Assembly: GCA_039602395.1 (NCBI GenBank)
Contig: JBCNJP010000007.1
Span: 104,520,788 to 104,584,787, forward strand
DNA length: 64,000 bases
From: Deinandra increscens subsp. villosa
Taxonomy: Eukaryota > Streptophyta > Magnoliopsida > Asterales > Asteraceae
Direction: 5' to 3'
A program made the translations under genes and the position numbers. This document shows positions 1 to 11,331 of this stretch, piece by piece (position 1 is the stretch's first letter; each line of letters opens with the position of its first letter). The notes beneath the pieces are model-generated. The model had not been told where the DNA came from. It ran no database searches and saw only the letters and a list, made by a program, of their open reading frames with translations.

Positions 1-69
1 CTGTGAGATTTCCGGTTACGGGTTCTTGGGGTTATAAAGGAACCACGTTTAGTTCAGGAAACACCCAAG

Positions 70-475
70 TAGGGTTGGCAATGGGACGGGCATTGGTTAT
101 CCTAGTCCCATAGCCAAATGTAAAATTGTGTCCCATACCCGTCAGATATCTGGTTAATAGTTACGCATTGGGTCGGGTATACTTGTTAGTTTGTTAAAAA
201 TTGCTTATTGGGATTCCCAGTGTATGTTTCTTAGAAATAGAAAAACTAGAAAGTTAGTGGATTAGTAGATTAGACAAATGAAAAAAAATGGTATGGTTCA
301 GGCAAATGGATGGATATGTACGTTTCAGGTAACCGGGATGGGTATCACCTAATACCATATTCATTCCAAAACTACAAAAAAAAAAATAGAACTAATACCA
401 TAAACAGCTCATACCCATGTTAAATGGTTCCGATTGTGGGTTTCCCGGCAGGTTTAGGTTCATTTGCCATAGCTA
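70..475. mobile_element. hAT-type MITE with perfect 8-bp TSD
   Basis: The 406-bp element is flanked by CACCCAAG at 62-69 and 476-483, an exact 8-bp target-site duplication as hAT transposons make. The ends are imperfect inverted repeats (TAGGGTTGGCAATGG at the left, CATTTGCCATAGCTA at the right). It has no coding capacity and appears to sit in the intron before the exon at 594. Confidence 0.75.
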
Positions 476-593
476 CACCCAAGATGGCAAGCTAATCCAT
501 GAATCAACCTGATAATGTTTTGTGAAAAGAAAAACATTCCTGTGCATCTTTTTACCTTTATAGGTTTATGACATTTTTTTTTTCATGAACTAG

Positions 594-863
594 AGCGGTT
601 TAATGGACGATGGAGTAAAAGTCAGTCTGCTTGGTGTGTGGATGGCACTCTTTGTGTTATTTGCCGCAAGAAAGTTCACTCAGCCTATTAAGGTAAATTT
701 TGCATTCAATTTATAATCAAAACAAAGCATAGTTGTAATTAAACTGATATCTGTCCAGGATGATATTGGAGACAAATCTGTTTTTACATTCAAAGCTCTG
801 CCTGAAGAAGAAAAGACAGCTTTAATACAGAAACTAGAGCAGCAAAGGTTATCAGAATCATGA
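594..863 (+). CDS. C-terminal exons of a small single-pass membrane protein (partial)
   Basis: Two exons are visible: 594-692, opened by an AG acceptor at 592-593, and 759-863, ending in TGA. The phases join exactly. The first exon encodes a hydrophobic segment (VSLLGVWMALFVLFAARKF), the second a charged tail rich in Glu, Lys and Gln (LPEEEKTALIQKLEQQRL). This predicts a one-pass membrane protein with a short soluble C-terminus. Upstream exons would lie before the hAT MITE, outside or at the edge of the window. Alternatively translation starts at ATG 603 and the product is a 64-residue protein. I do not recognise the family. The gene converges on the VIM gene at 1372-5837. Confidence 0.55.
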
Positions 864-1293
864 ACTGATCAATGCAATAGATTGTTAAAAGTGTATGATT
901 GTACAACTACTGTATAGATAATTTTTGAGCTATAAAATGCAGTAAAACTTTTTTGCATTCGGTGTTCAGACTTGTAAATGCTCATCATTGATTATGTGTA
1001 CATGATTTATACGCACACAATATAAGAGCACAGGGAATTAGCTTCCAAAGATGAGATGAGCACTCACAATGATCTGGGTCACTTTGCATTTTGATTCCTG
1101 AGTAACTATGCATCTGATATTCCTCCAGATCGTTACGAAAAACTTATTGGAACTATTTTATAAATCAGTGACACCAAAATAGTATATAATAGAATCATGA
1201 TTGTTACCAAAAACAGTCATAAACTCATAAATATATGACCTGTGTCCGGGAGATCCAAAACACATCAAATTAACAGTATATTTGGGTGGGGTT

Positions 1294-1366
1294 GGGTCCA
1301 ATTGACAAAGCAATTAAAGTAAAGTTGTTACACCCCTTGAGGTCAAAGGTTCGAGCCCCACCTGGC
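1294..1366 (+). repeat. SINE-like tRNA-derived fragment, copy 1
   Basis: A box-B-like GGTTCGAGCCCC lies in a stretch that begins GGGTCCAATTGACAAAGCA. A clearly related sequence occurs in reverse at 53634-53706. It sits just past the stop codon of the VIM gene. Two related copies with an internal-promoter-like motif suggest a SINE. It is too short and irregular for a working tRNA. Confidence 0.45.
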
Positions 1367-1371
1367 TCTAA

Positions 1372-4300
1372 CTACATCTTCTTGCTTCTGGTCTTGGCTC
1401 CTGCAACTGGAGGTGTAGAGCATTTTCCATCATAATCTTCCTTCTCTAAAGTTTTCTTAACTCCCTTGATTTGATTGTCAGAATCATTAACAACATCATC
1501 CATGATCATGTCAGTCTGTTCATGCAGCTTCTTAGAGGCTTTACGGGTTTCACCCGTAGCTTTCCTTTTCTTGTTAGCTTTAGGTGAAGGTTTTGCAACC
1601 ACTTCATGTACATCACTTTCCTTAATATCTTCATTAGCTTCAGAAACCACATCTTTTACCTCAATCTCATCAGACTTCTTGTCTTTTGCAATCACTTCAG
1701 GTTCATCGTCTTCCTTAATATCTCCTTCAGCTTCAGAACACACACCCTTTACCTCAATCTCGGACGTCTTGTCTTTGTCTTCCTCTTTAACATCATTTTC
1801 CTCGTCTTTAGTCAACATTTCTTCTTCCAGACCTGCATTTTCTTCCATTTCTTTGGTTTGTCTCTGAAGAGATTCTATCACACTCATCAATTCTCTATTC
1901 ACCTGTCAAGAATATAAATGGTGATGCTTATTTGAACCTTCGAAAACACAGACAAATTATAATCGAGATGTATATTAGATTAGCTAATTTACCTGTGGGT
2001 TCTGCAAATACTCTGAGATGTCATTAGTGCAGGATGGGCATTTCATTATGTTCTTTTGTGCCCGTAATGTACGTCTACCTTCACAATTTCTCTCCTTTAT
2101 AAAAGTTTGACCAGCAAAGGTATCCTGCAAACATGACTTGCAGAAATTGTGTGCACATGGAGTAGTAAGTGGAAGATTCATCACTTTGTGGCAGATAAGA
2201 CAACAGAACTCTGCAACAGAAATACTTTATTAAATTAAACGATTTGAAAATTCCAAAAAAAAAACAAAAAACACACTCAGATTGCTAAAGTAACTAACCT
2301 TTTAAAAGCCGTTCACTCACAGACATCATTTGCGTCTTACGGCGAATTATCCTTGGTTTAGTGCCATCCCCAGCATCTCTGTGGTCAGCTTGTTTTCTAC
2401 TTTCAGGTGGAGAAATTTTCCATAACCAACAAGCCTTTTCCTCCTAAATAAAGAATTGGATAATAGGGTCCATAAAATATAATAAACTATTTCTAAAAAG
2501 CAGCTATAATAACATAAACATATACAGTGAACTTATAAGAAGTTGTAGAATCTTACATCATAATCCCAAGATGGGGGTCCATTCCTCTCAGTTACATCAC
2601 TTGCATCCTTCATCTCCTTAATGATAGGCAAAGGCCTTGGACGGTCTCCATTTTCATCACTGCAAAATTATGAACAAATGTAAATAATTAAAATCCATTT
2701 TACAGCTTTCATATGCTAGAAAATATAACAATCATGAAACCAATTACAGACCTTGTCCAAGGGGCAGGATCATTATCACAACGCACAAAAAGATATCGGC
2801 ATACCTTATGTCCCTATTAGCATTTAAAAGTTGGTAAGCATGTTAGGGAAAACATTAAACCAGCTATCATGTTAAAAATATTATATAATTGACAGGCCTT
2901 AGTAAGATATCCTACTTGAATTCCCGGTTTCCTCCAGCATTTTTCAATCCTGTATACCCCATCATATCTAACTCCTTGCTCAGGTGCATAGGCTGAACGC
3001 TTTTCCTTGTGGGACCTGTCCATTTGGCGGATTTGTATGTCAAAAAATAAGTGAATGACACAAACAGAACCACTTATTTGACCAATAATGCCCTTTTTAG
3101 TCTTTCATATATTATTCTTGTCTATTCTATTTTAGATATAAATGAATAAGTAATTAAAAATGTGCACAGTTGAAGACTGTAAACTAGAACTAGATGTTCA
3201 TTTTCAGTTTTTCTGTAGTTTCTGAGTTAAAAATAGACTGTCTTTCATCATTATTCTAAATTCAAATATAATAATAATAATATATTTGGTGGATTTGTAT
3301 GTCAAAAAATAAGTGAATGACACAAACAGAACCACTTATCTTGACCAATAATGCGCTTTTTAGTCTTTCATATATTAATCTTGTCTATTTTAGTTATAAA
3401 TGAATAAGTAATTAAAGATGTGCACAGTTGAAGACTGTAAACTAGAACTGGATGTTCATTTTCAGTTTTTCTGTAGTTTCTGAATTAAAGATAGACTGTC
3501 TTTCATCATTATTCTAAATTCAAATATAATAATAATATACACACTCTTGTGGTTATTTGTGAAATTTCATATCTAGAAATATAGGAATCTGTAAGTAGAC
3601 TCACAATGGCAATACTATGTATAAATGTCATAAGAACATACCTCACTACACGTACTGGGTAGCCCTTCTTGCAACTAACTCGCAAAGCTTCATTAGATTT
3701 ATCAAACTTCTGATCAAAGGACTGTGTCTTGTTAGTCCTTTTATTTCCACTCAGATCTCTTCCACCACTGTTTATAAAATAAATGACAGAAAAGATAAAC
3801 ATTCATACCTCCCCTGACACAATAGCATCATGGTACAAAAGTTTAAAATATCTTACACTTGAAATAAAACTTATGACCCGTAAACCATAGTTGTCAAAGG
3901 CGCAAAGCACATTCAACGTGCAAAGGGTGAGCCTTGGGCCTAGGCATGTGGCACTTATAAAAGCAAGGGCTTTTTTGAGCAAGGTGCATAGTATAAGAGT
4001 ACCATTATTAGTTGCTTTACACATGTTTTAGGCTTGTTTTAGGCTAGTTTAGGTTTATTCCCTGCTTCTTTAGGGCTAGTGTTATTATTTAGGGTTTGTT
4101 CAAATGATTTTTGGCCGGAATTTGACTTGTGACTTGAGGGCCTGAAAATAGCGCTTTTGAAGCAAGGCGACAAGGTTGTGCCTGGCTGAGCCTGCGGGCC
4201 TAGGCACATGCCCTGTGAGCTTTTGACAACAAAGCCATAAACACTACCCAAGTTTTTTGAATCCTCTTCCAAATAAATGAGAAAAATACAATTAAATTTT

Positions 4301-5837
4301 CACTTTCAAACAAAAGTGTGCATAGCATACCTTCCAGTGTAGAGGAACCACTCTCCATGATCCTCATCATCCTCATATCCTCCAGATAATGCTACAGATT
4401 GTGCACCATAATCAGACTGCCCACATATCCCAGCAACATGAGGAAGATGAGCACCCCACTGTCTACATTCCAAGCGGTCCTCCCAAGTTTCCCCTACCAA
4501 AACTCCCATTCCTCTTTCTGGATCATTCTCTGCAGTAATGGGCCCAAAATGATCAGGTGCAACCGTCACAAATATCTTTCCACTACAAGCATTAGCCTTC
4601 CCAGTCTTCTTTGCCCTCTCAGTAGTGTAGGCTTTATCTGGTTTATTTTGGTTTAAAATAGAATAGTACGGTTTCGGTGGCCCAGAAGCAGCATTTGATC
4701 TAGTCATCTTTGCCATTCTAATTGCGATTACAAGTGATGAATTGATACGAGGTTGACTCGCCATTTTAAGCGGGATTGATGTTCGACATATGGCACAAGT
4801 TCGCTTCCCCTGACCAACCCATTTCTCAAAGCACTTGAGGCAGAAGTTGTGACCACATGGTGTCTGTAACATAAACATAGGGTCTTTACAGTGAGCCAAT
4901 TGAACATAAAAATGAACTTATCAGCTATTGTTTATAAAAAATGACCATATGTTTATTGCTTCTGAAATTAAAGGTTTGGAATTAAAAACCACAAGCTGTT
5001 TGTTCAAAACTGTTTGCTACAACCATAAATATATATGAATATACAGTTCCATATATTCTCAAAACTGTTTATATGTGAATGCTTTTTAAAAAGCAAATAA
5101 TGAACGGTAACAAAACACAGGCAGGAGATGATATGATAGATTTGTAGATATTATAACCAAATCAGATTTGCAGTTAGACTAAGCAACACCTAAATTGCAC
5201 AAAACAAGTTTGTTTTGTTATTCAGTTAAAACTCATCAGAAACACAATGTTAGTGCAAGTTAATTCTACAAATATCATCATGATTGTGATTAGATTCTAA
5301 CTGGTTCTTTTTTTTGAACAGCTATCATTGCACCAGATTCTAACTGGTTCTAAGAAACAATACCGTAACAGGTCTCTCAGGGAGTTGCATGCAAAACGAG
5401 CAGTTAAAGCTACCGCTGAGAAGCTTCAGCACATCGTTACCACCACCGCCGCCGGCGATCTCCTTTTTCTCATCAGTCGATTTTCCACCGTCATCAGATC
5501 CGGATCCACTCAACAGTTGCTGACGTCGCTTCGCCTTCTCTAGGTCAGAAAGTGAAGCGTCCGACTCAATCGCGCGAATAGCCGAAATAAGCGCGGCGGA
5601 GGGCTCAGATCCCGATGCGGCGGTGGACGGAGGCGCGTTAGACGATAGGAGATTGGAACAGTCGGGACACTCCCATTGAGCGGCATCGGCTAGGGTTTGT
5701 GGACGGGCGGAGAGACAGTCGAGATGCCAGGGGGTGACGCAGGTCTTGCAGTTGATTTTCTCTTCTTCCGGCGGGTTAACTTTGCAGATCATGCAGCGGC
5801 CGTCGCCGTCGCAGGGAAGATCGCTATCGTGCGCCAT
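1372..5837 (-). CDS. VIM1-like: VIM/ORTHRUS-type E3 ubiquitin ligase, copy 1 (PHD-RING-SRA-RING)
   Basis: Nine exons read right to left: 5837-5364, 4863-4331, 3767-3642, 3015-2916, 2813-2752, 2659-2557, 2443-2299, 2210-1993, 1902-1372. Phases add up to 763 aa. Domains: PHD finger about 15-60 (CMIC, CKTC, WHLDC, CPDC), first RING 146-184 (CSFC, CGHNFC, CAIC), SRA/YDG domain about 263-411 (FGPI to WRKPGIQ), second RING about 517-573 (CLIC, CAHNFC, CPSC). This order is that of plant VIM/ORTHRUS proteins, which bind hemimethylated CpG through SRA and ubiquitinate chromatin targets to maintain DNA methylation; they act in the nucleus. Start chosen at MAHDSDLP; an in-frame upstream Met lacks family support. 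The last exon adds a long acidic, Lys-rich tail (588-763) with an internal repeat, so the protein is longer than Arabidopsis VIM1 (about 645 aa from memory). Confidence 0.93.
3025..3545. repeat. 262-bp tandem repeat in VIM copy 1 intron 3
   Basis: The block starting ggatttgtatgtcaaa at 3029 recurs at 3291, giving a period of 262 bp and two nearly complete units. The matching intron of copy 2 (8398-8807) carries only one unit, so the doubling came after the gene duplication, or was lost from copy 2. Confidence 0.8.
3890..4230. mobile_element. hAT-like MITE in VIM copy 1 intron 2
   Basis: 341-bp element with inverted ends GTTGTCAAAGGCGC / GCTTTTGACAAC, flanked by AAACCATA and AAAGCCATA (near-match target duplication). 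The same element sits at the same place in copy 2 (9056-9396), so it was inserted before the gene was duplicated. Confidence 0.6.
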
Positions 5838-6494
5838 GGGAGGAAAGATAGGATACGCCGGTTGAGTGAATTGAGGGGTGATGCTGATACTTGTGAAGAA
5901 GATGAAGAGTATATGTAGTGATTCGCGGCAAATTTTGGTGCGATTATCGTGGAATTTGAAAATTGGGGAAATTGAAAACACTGAAAAGGGTTTTGATTTG
6001 AATTTTTCCCTCTTTTTTCGCGATTCCAGAAATGGGAAATATTTGACCCCTTCTCAAGTGACATTTTTAGTTCATAAAATCTCGCACGTATTATATGGAA
6101 GGGTAAAACTCCATAGACCATAATTATGATTCGTCAAAAACTTCTTATGAAGTCAGTAGTAAAATGAGTTTTTTTTCTCTAGTACTAAGAGTTTTATATT
6201 TTTGAGATTGGACTAGTGTTTGAGTTTATCATTTCAAACTTTGATCGCAAAACTCTTTAATTACATGTATTATAGCATGAAGATAGAAACTCGCATCTAT
6301 GTAACCATATAAATTTTGTCTTAAATCCATCCATGTAAACACTAGTTAGATTTATGGTGAATTTTTTTTTCTTAAGATCAAGAGTTCAAACTTACTATGA
6401 AAATCTTTCCTAAAGAAATATCTATCGATTCTCAAGTTTTATGTAGCAACCATTAATTTATTTATTCAGTGATAAACGGCTTTTAATAACTAAC

Positions 6495-6917
6495 GAGATG
6501 GTGACCCGCCCGCGCGTTGCGGCGGGCCACCAAGCGACATCCTAAAAAGTAAGACGACAAAAGATCGATAACACTTGATTGTTACCATGTAAACAACTAA
6601 AAAACTCAACACCAAACAATGGTGCTGACAAATTGACAAATATCATTTATCAAACTCCAGCAAAAGTGTGCTGTAATAAATTGGATAAATGACAATTGAA
6701 ATATGCATAAGATGCACCTTAACTATGGACATATAGTATAGTAAAGAAGGAAGCTTAGCCTGATGACTCCTATACCATGCTTGCGGTTATATCTTTTTCG
6801 TCTTCAATTGAAGTTTTCCAATCAACAGTGATAGCCTCTGCCACCACACCCTCGCTCATAACATTCCTACAGTCACCAAATTAGGAACAAAATAATTTCA
6901 ATTCTCAGAGTAACAAA
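6495..6917. other. Unique spacer between the two VIM units
   Basis: This stretch is not shared by the two units. It contains a GC-rich hairpin (CCCGCCCGCGCGTTGCGGCG, from 6501), unlike the AT-rich surroundings and of the kind seen in some plant transposon ends, and a possible terminal exon at 6770-6866. Confidence 0.5.
6770..6866 (-). CDS. Possible orphan terminal exon next to the N gap
   Basis: On the minus strand an acceptor-like pyrimidine/AG site (tgactgtag) is followed by an open stretch of 97 bases ending in TAG at 6772-6770. The peptide reads NVMSEGVVAEAITVDW and on to ITASMV. It does not match the C-terminus of VIM copy 1. It could be the last exon of VIM copy 2 with a replaced tail, the last exon of another gene lost in the gap, or chance. 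The length is short and support is weak. Confidence 0.25.
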
Positions 6918-7417
6918 NNNNNNNNNNNNNNNNNNNNNNNNNNNNNNNNNNNNNNNNNNNNNNNNNNNNNNNNNNNNNNNNNNNNNNNNNNNNNNNNNNN
7001 NNNNNNNNNNNNNNNNNNNNNNNNNNNNNNNNNNNNNNNNNNNNNNNNNNNNNNNNNNNNNNNNNNNNNNNNNNNNNNNNNNNNNNNNNNNNNNNNNNNN
7101 NNNNNNNNNNNNNNNNNNNNNNNNNNNNNNNNNNNNNNNNNNNNNNNNNNNNNNNNNNNNNNNNNNNNNNNNNNNNNNNNNNNNNNNNNNNNNNNNNNNN
7201 NNNNNNNNNNNNNNNNNNNNNNNNNNNNNNNNNNNNNNNNNNNNNNNNNNNNNNNNNNNNNNNNNNNNNNNNNNNNNNNNNNNNNNNNNNNNNNNNNNNN
7301 NNNNNNNNNNNNNNNNNNNNNNNNNNNNNNNNNNNNNNNNNNNNNNNNNNNNNNNNNNNNNNNNNNNNNNNNNNNNNNNNNNNNNNNNNNNNNNNNNNNN
7401 NNNNNNNNNNNNNNNNN
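6918..7417. other. Assembly gap, 500 N
   Basis: Exactly 500 N, the placeholder size often used for gaps of unknown length. It removes the end of exon 8 and all of exon 9 of VIM copy 2. Open frames running through the N are meaningless. Confidence 0.99.
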
Positions 7418-10400
7418 CACAATTTCTCTCCTTAATAAAAGTTTGACCAGCAAAGGTATCCTGCAAACATGACTTGCAGAAATTGTGTGCACATGGAGTA
7501 GTAAGTGGAAGATTCATCACTTTGTGGCAGATAAGACAACAGAACTCTGCAACAGAAATACTTTTTTGAATTAGAATATTAACTAAAGGTTTATGCAACT
7601 TTGTTTCTATACAAGAAACACTTTGAAAATTCGAAAAATCACACTCAGATTGCTAAGATAACTAACCTTTTAAAAGGCGTTCGCTCACAGACATCATTTG
7701 CGTCTTACGGCGAATTATCCTTGGTTTGCCATCTCCAGCATCTCTGTGATCTGCTTGTTTTCTACTTTCAGGTGGAGAAATTTTCCATAGCCAAGAAGCT
7801 TTTTCCTCCTGCATAAAAAATTGGATAATAGGGTAAATAAAATATAATAAACTATTTCTAAAAAAGCAGCTATAATAACAAAAACATGTACATGTACAAT
7901 GAAATTTAAAGCTTATAAGAAGTTGCAGAATCTTACATCATAATCCCAAGATGGGGGTCCATTCCTCTCAGTTACATCACTTGCATCCTTCAGCTCCTTA
8001 ATGGTAGGCAAAGGCCTTGGACGGTCACCATTTTCATCACTGCAAAAGTATGAACAAATGATAAAAATTAAAATCCATTTTATAGATTTCATATGCTAGA
8101 AAATATAACAATCATGAGACCAATAACAGACCTTGTCCAAGGAGCAGGATCGTTATCACAACGAACAAAAAGATACCGGCATACCTTATATCCCTATTAG
8201 CATTTAAAAGTTGGTAACATGTTAAGGAAACATTAAACCATCCTATTAAAAATATTATATAATTGACAGGCCTTGGTAAGAATGTAAGATATCCTACTTG
8301 AATTCCAGGTTTCCTCCAGCATTTTTCAATCCTGTATACCCCGTCATATCTAACTCCTTGCTCAGGTGCATAGGCTGAACGCTTTTCTTTGTGGGACCTG
8401 TCCATTTGTTGGAGACATGTTTGAGACATTCATTTGTATGTCAATAAAAAAAAATGTAATGCTTACTAACCAATAAAAAAGGTGAACAACACAAACAGGA
8501 CCACTTATCTTGACCAATAATGTCCTTTTTAGTCTTTCATGTATTATCTTGTCTATTTCAGATATAAATGAATATGTAATTAAAATTGCACACACTTGAA
8601 GGCTGTAAAACTAGATGTTATTCATTTTCAGTTTTTCTGTAGTTTCTGAATTAGAAATAGACGGTCTTTAATCATTTTTCTAATTTCAAATATAATAATA
8701 ATATACATACTCTCATGACTATTTGTGAAATTTCATATCTAGAAATATAGGAATCTGTAAGTAGACTCACAATGACATTATTATGTATAAATGTCATAAG
8801 AACATACCTCACTACACGTACTGGATATCCCTTCTTGCAACTAACTCGCAAAGCTTCATTAGATTTATCAAACTTCTGATCAAAGGACTGTGTCTTGTTA
8901 GTCCTTTTATTTCCACTCAGATCTCTTCCACCACTGTTTATAAAATAAATGACAGAAAAGATAAACATTCATACCTCCCCTGACACAATAGCATCATGGT
9001 ACGAAAGTTTAAAATATCTTACACTTGAAGTAAAACTTATGACCCGTAAACCATAGTTGTCAAAGGCGCAAAGCACATTCAATGTGCAAAGGATGAGCCT
9101 TGGGCCTAGGCATATGGCACTTATAAAAGCGAGGGCTTTTTTGAGCAAGGCGCATAGTATAAAAGTACCATTATTAGTTGCTTTACACATGTTTTAGGCT
9201 TGTTTTAGGCTAGTTTAGGTTGATTCTCTGCTTCTTTAGGGCTAGTGTGATTGTTTAGGGTTTGTTCAAATGATTTTTGGCCGGAATTTGACTTGTGACT
9301 TGAGGGCCTGAAAATAGAGCTTTTGAAGCAAGGCAACAAGGTTGTGCCTGGCTGAGCCTGAGGGCCTAGGCGCATGCCCTGTGAGCTTTTGACAACAAAG
9401 CCATAAACACTACCCAAGTTTAACAGATTTTGAATCCTCTTCCAAATAAATGAGAAAAATACAATTAAACTTTCACTTTCAAACAAAAGTGTGCATAGCA
9501 TACCTTCCAGTGTAGAGGAACCACTCTCCATGATCCTCATCATCCTCATATCCTCCAGATAATGCTACAGATTGTGCACCATAATCAGACTGCCCACATA
9601 TCCCAGCAACATGAGGAAGATGAGCACCCCACTGTCTACATTCCAAACGGTCCTCCCAAGTCTCCCCAACCAAAACTCCCATTCCTCTTTCTGGATCATT
9701 CTCTGCAGTAATGGGCCCAAAATGATCAGGTGCAACCGTCACAAATATCTTTCCACTACAAGCATTAGCCTTCCCAGTCTTCTTTGCCCTCTCAGTAGTG
9801 TAGGCTTTATCTGGTTTATTTTGGTTTAAAATAGAATAGTACGGTTTCGGTGGCCCAGATGCAGCATTTGATCTAGTCATCTTTGCCATTCTAATTGCAA
9901 TTACAAGCGATGAATTGATACGAGGTTGACTCGCCATTTTAAGCGGGATTGATGTTCGACATATGGCACAAGTTCGCTTCCCCTGACCAACCCATTTCTC
10001 AAAGCACTTGAGGCAGAAGTTATGACCACACGGTGTCTGTAACATAAACATAGAGTCTTTACAGTGAGCCAATTGAACATAAAAATGAACTTATCAGCTA
10101 TTGTTTATAAAAAATGACCATATGTTTATTGCTTCTGAAATTAAAAGTTTGAAATTAAAAACCACAAGCTGTTTGTTCAAAACTGTTTGCTACAACCATA
10201 AATATATATGAATATACAGTTCCATATATTCTCAAAACTGTTTATATGTGAATGCTTTTTAAAAAGCAAATAATGAACGGTAACAAAACACAGGCAGGAG
10301 ATGATATGATAGATTTGTAGATATTATAACCAAATCAGATTTGCAGTTAGACTAAGCAACACCTAAATTGCACAAAACAAGTTTGTTTTGTTATTCAGTT

Positions 10401-10968
10401 AAAATTCATCAGAAACATAATGTTAGTGCAAATTAATTCTACAAATATCATCATGATTGTGATTAGATTCTCATTGGTTCTAAGAAACAATACCGTAACA
10501 GGTCTCTCAGGGAGTTGCATACAAAACGAGCAGTTAAAACTACCGCTGAGAAGCTTCAGCACATCATTACCACCACCGCCGCCGGCGATCTCCTTTTTCT
10601 CATCAGTCGATTTTCCACCGTCATCAGATCCGGATCCACTCAACAGTTGCTGACGTCGCTTCGCCTTCTCTAGGTCAGAAAGTGAAGCGTCCGACTCAAT
10701 CGCGCGAATGGCCGAAATAAGCGCGGCGGAGGGCTCAGATCCCGATGCGGCGGTGGACGGAGGCGCGTTAGACGATAGGAGATTGGAACAGTCGGGACAC
10801 TCCCATTGAGCGGCATCGGCTAGGGTTTGTGGACGGGCGGAGAGACAGTCGAGATGCCATGGGAGTGACGCAGGTCTTGCAGTTGATTTTCTCTTCTTCC
10901 GGCGGGTTAACTTTGCAGATCATGCAGCGGCCGTCGCCGTCGCAGGGAAGATCGCTATCGTGCGCCAT
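7418..10968 (-). pseudogene. VIM/ORTHRUS copy 2, frameshifted in the PHD exon and cut by the gap
   Basis: Exons match copy 1: 10968-10494, 10036-9504, 8933-8808, 8397-8298, 8193-8132, 8039-7937, 7808-7667, and 7546 into the N gap. Exon lengths equal those of copy 1 except exon 1 (475 instead of 474) and exon 7 (142 instead of 145, in frame). The extra base lies near 10858-10866, where copy 1 encodes CVTPWHLDC; copy 2 reads CVTPMASRL and stops at about 10768. RING1, SRA and RING2 frames downstream remain open and nearly identical. Either the copy is a recent pseudogene, a PHD-less protein is made from a later start (the Arabidopsis ORTHRUS-LIKE protein lacks the PHD), or the base is an assembly error. 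No good in-frame ATG follows before exon 2, which favours a pseudogene. Confidence 0.75.
9056..9396. mobile_element. hAT-like MITE in VIM copy 2 intron 2
   Basis: Ortholog of the element at 3890-4230, same length (341 bp), same site, same ends; it predates the tandem duplication. Confidence 0.6.
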
Positions 10969-11228
10969 GGGAGGAAAGATAGGATACGCCGGTTGAGTGA
11001 GTTGAGGGGTGATGCTGATACTTGTGAAGAAGATGAAGAGTATAAGTAGTGATTCGCGGCAAATTTTGGTGCGATTATCGTGGAATTTGAAAATTGGGGA
11101 AATTGAAAACACTGAAAAGGGTTTTAATTTGAATTTTTCCCTCTTTTTTCGCGATTCCAGAAATGGGAAATATTTGACCCCTTCTCGAAGTGACATTTTT
11201 AGTTCATAAAATCTCGCACATACTATAT

Positions 11229-11286
11229 TTTTTTTGAACGGCAATTTGACTCAGCGGTGTATCGGAACTGGTTACTCTGGACCTAC
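11229..11286 (-). mobile_element. Short retroposon end with 16-bp target duplication
   Basis: A 58-bp insert absent from unit A is flanked by CTCGCACATACTATAT and CTCGCACATATTATAT. It starts with a T-run followed by GAACGGC; read on the minus strand it ends in GCCGTTC plus poly-A, like the LINE 3' ends at 12193 and 46957. This looks like target-primed insertion of a severely 5'-truncated LINE or a SINE. Confidence 0.5.
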
Positions 11287-11331
11287 CTCGCACATATTAT
11301 ATGAAAGGGTAAAACTCCATAATTATGATTC

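Larger units (their letters stand above)
1372..6494. repeat. Tandem duplication unit A (VIM gene plus 5' flank)
   Basis: Exons, introns and about 650 bp of upstream DNA are near-identical to the second unit at 7418-12622. Matching sites are about 5131 bp apart (start codons 5837 and 10968). Homology upstream stops near 6494, where this copy runs into unique GC-rich sequence. The left border cannot be fixed because the matching part of unit B is in the N gap. Confidence 0.85.

Noticed and set aside
1294..1366. tRNA gene
   Set aside because: Only the B-box part is tRNA-like; no cloverleaf arms can be folded by eye and a related copy exists elsewhere, so a SINE is more likely.
1475..1917. Plus-strand open frames opposite the VIM tail exon
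   Set aside because: They are antisense shadows of a Glu/Lys-rich coding exon and lack any support.
6873..7598. Long minus-strand open frames of 174-241 codons
   Set aside because: They run through the 500 N and contain no real sequence there.
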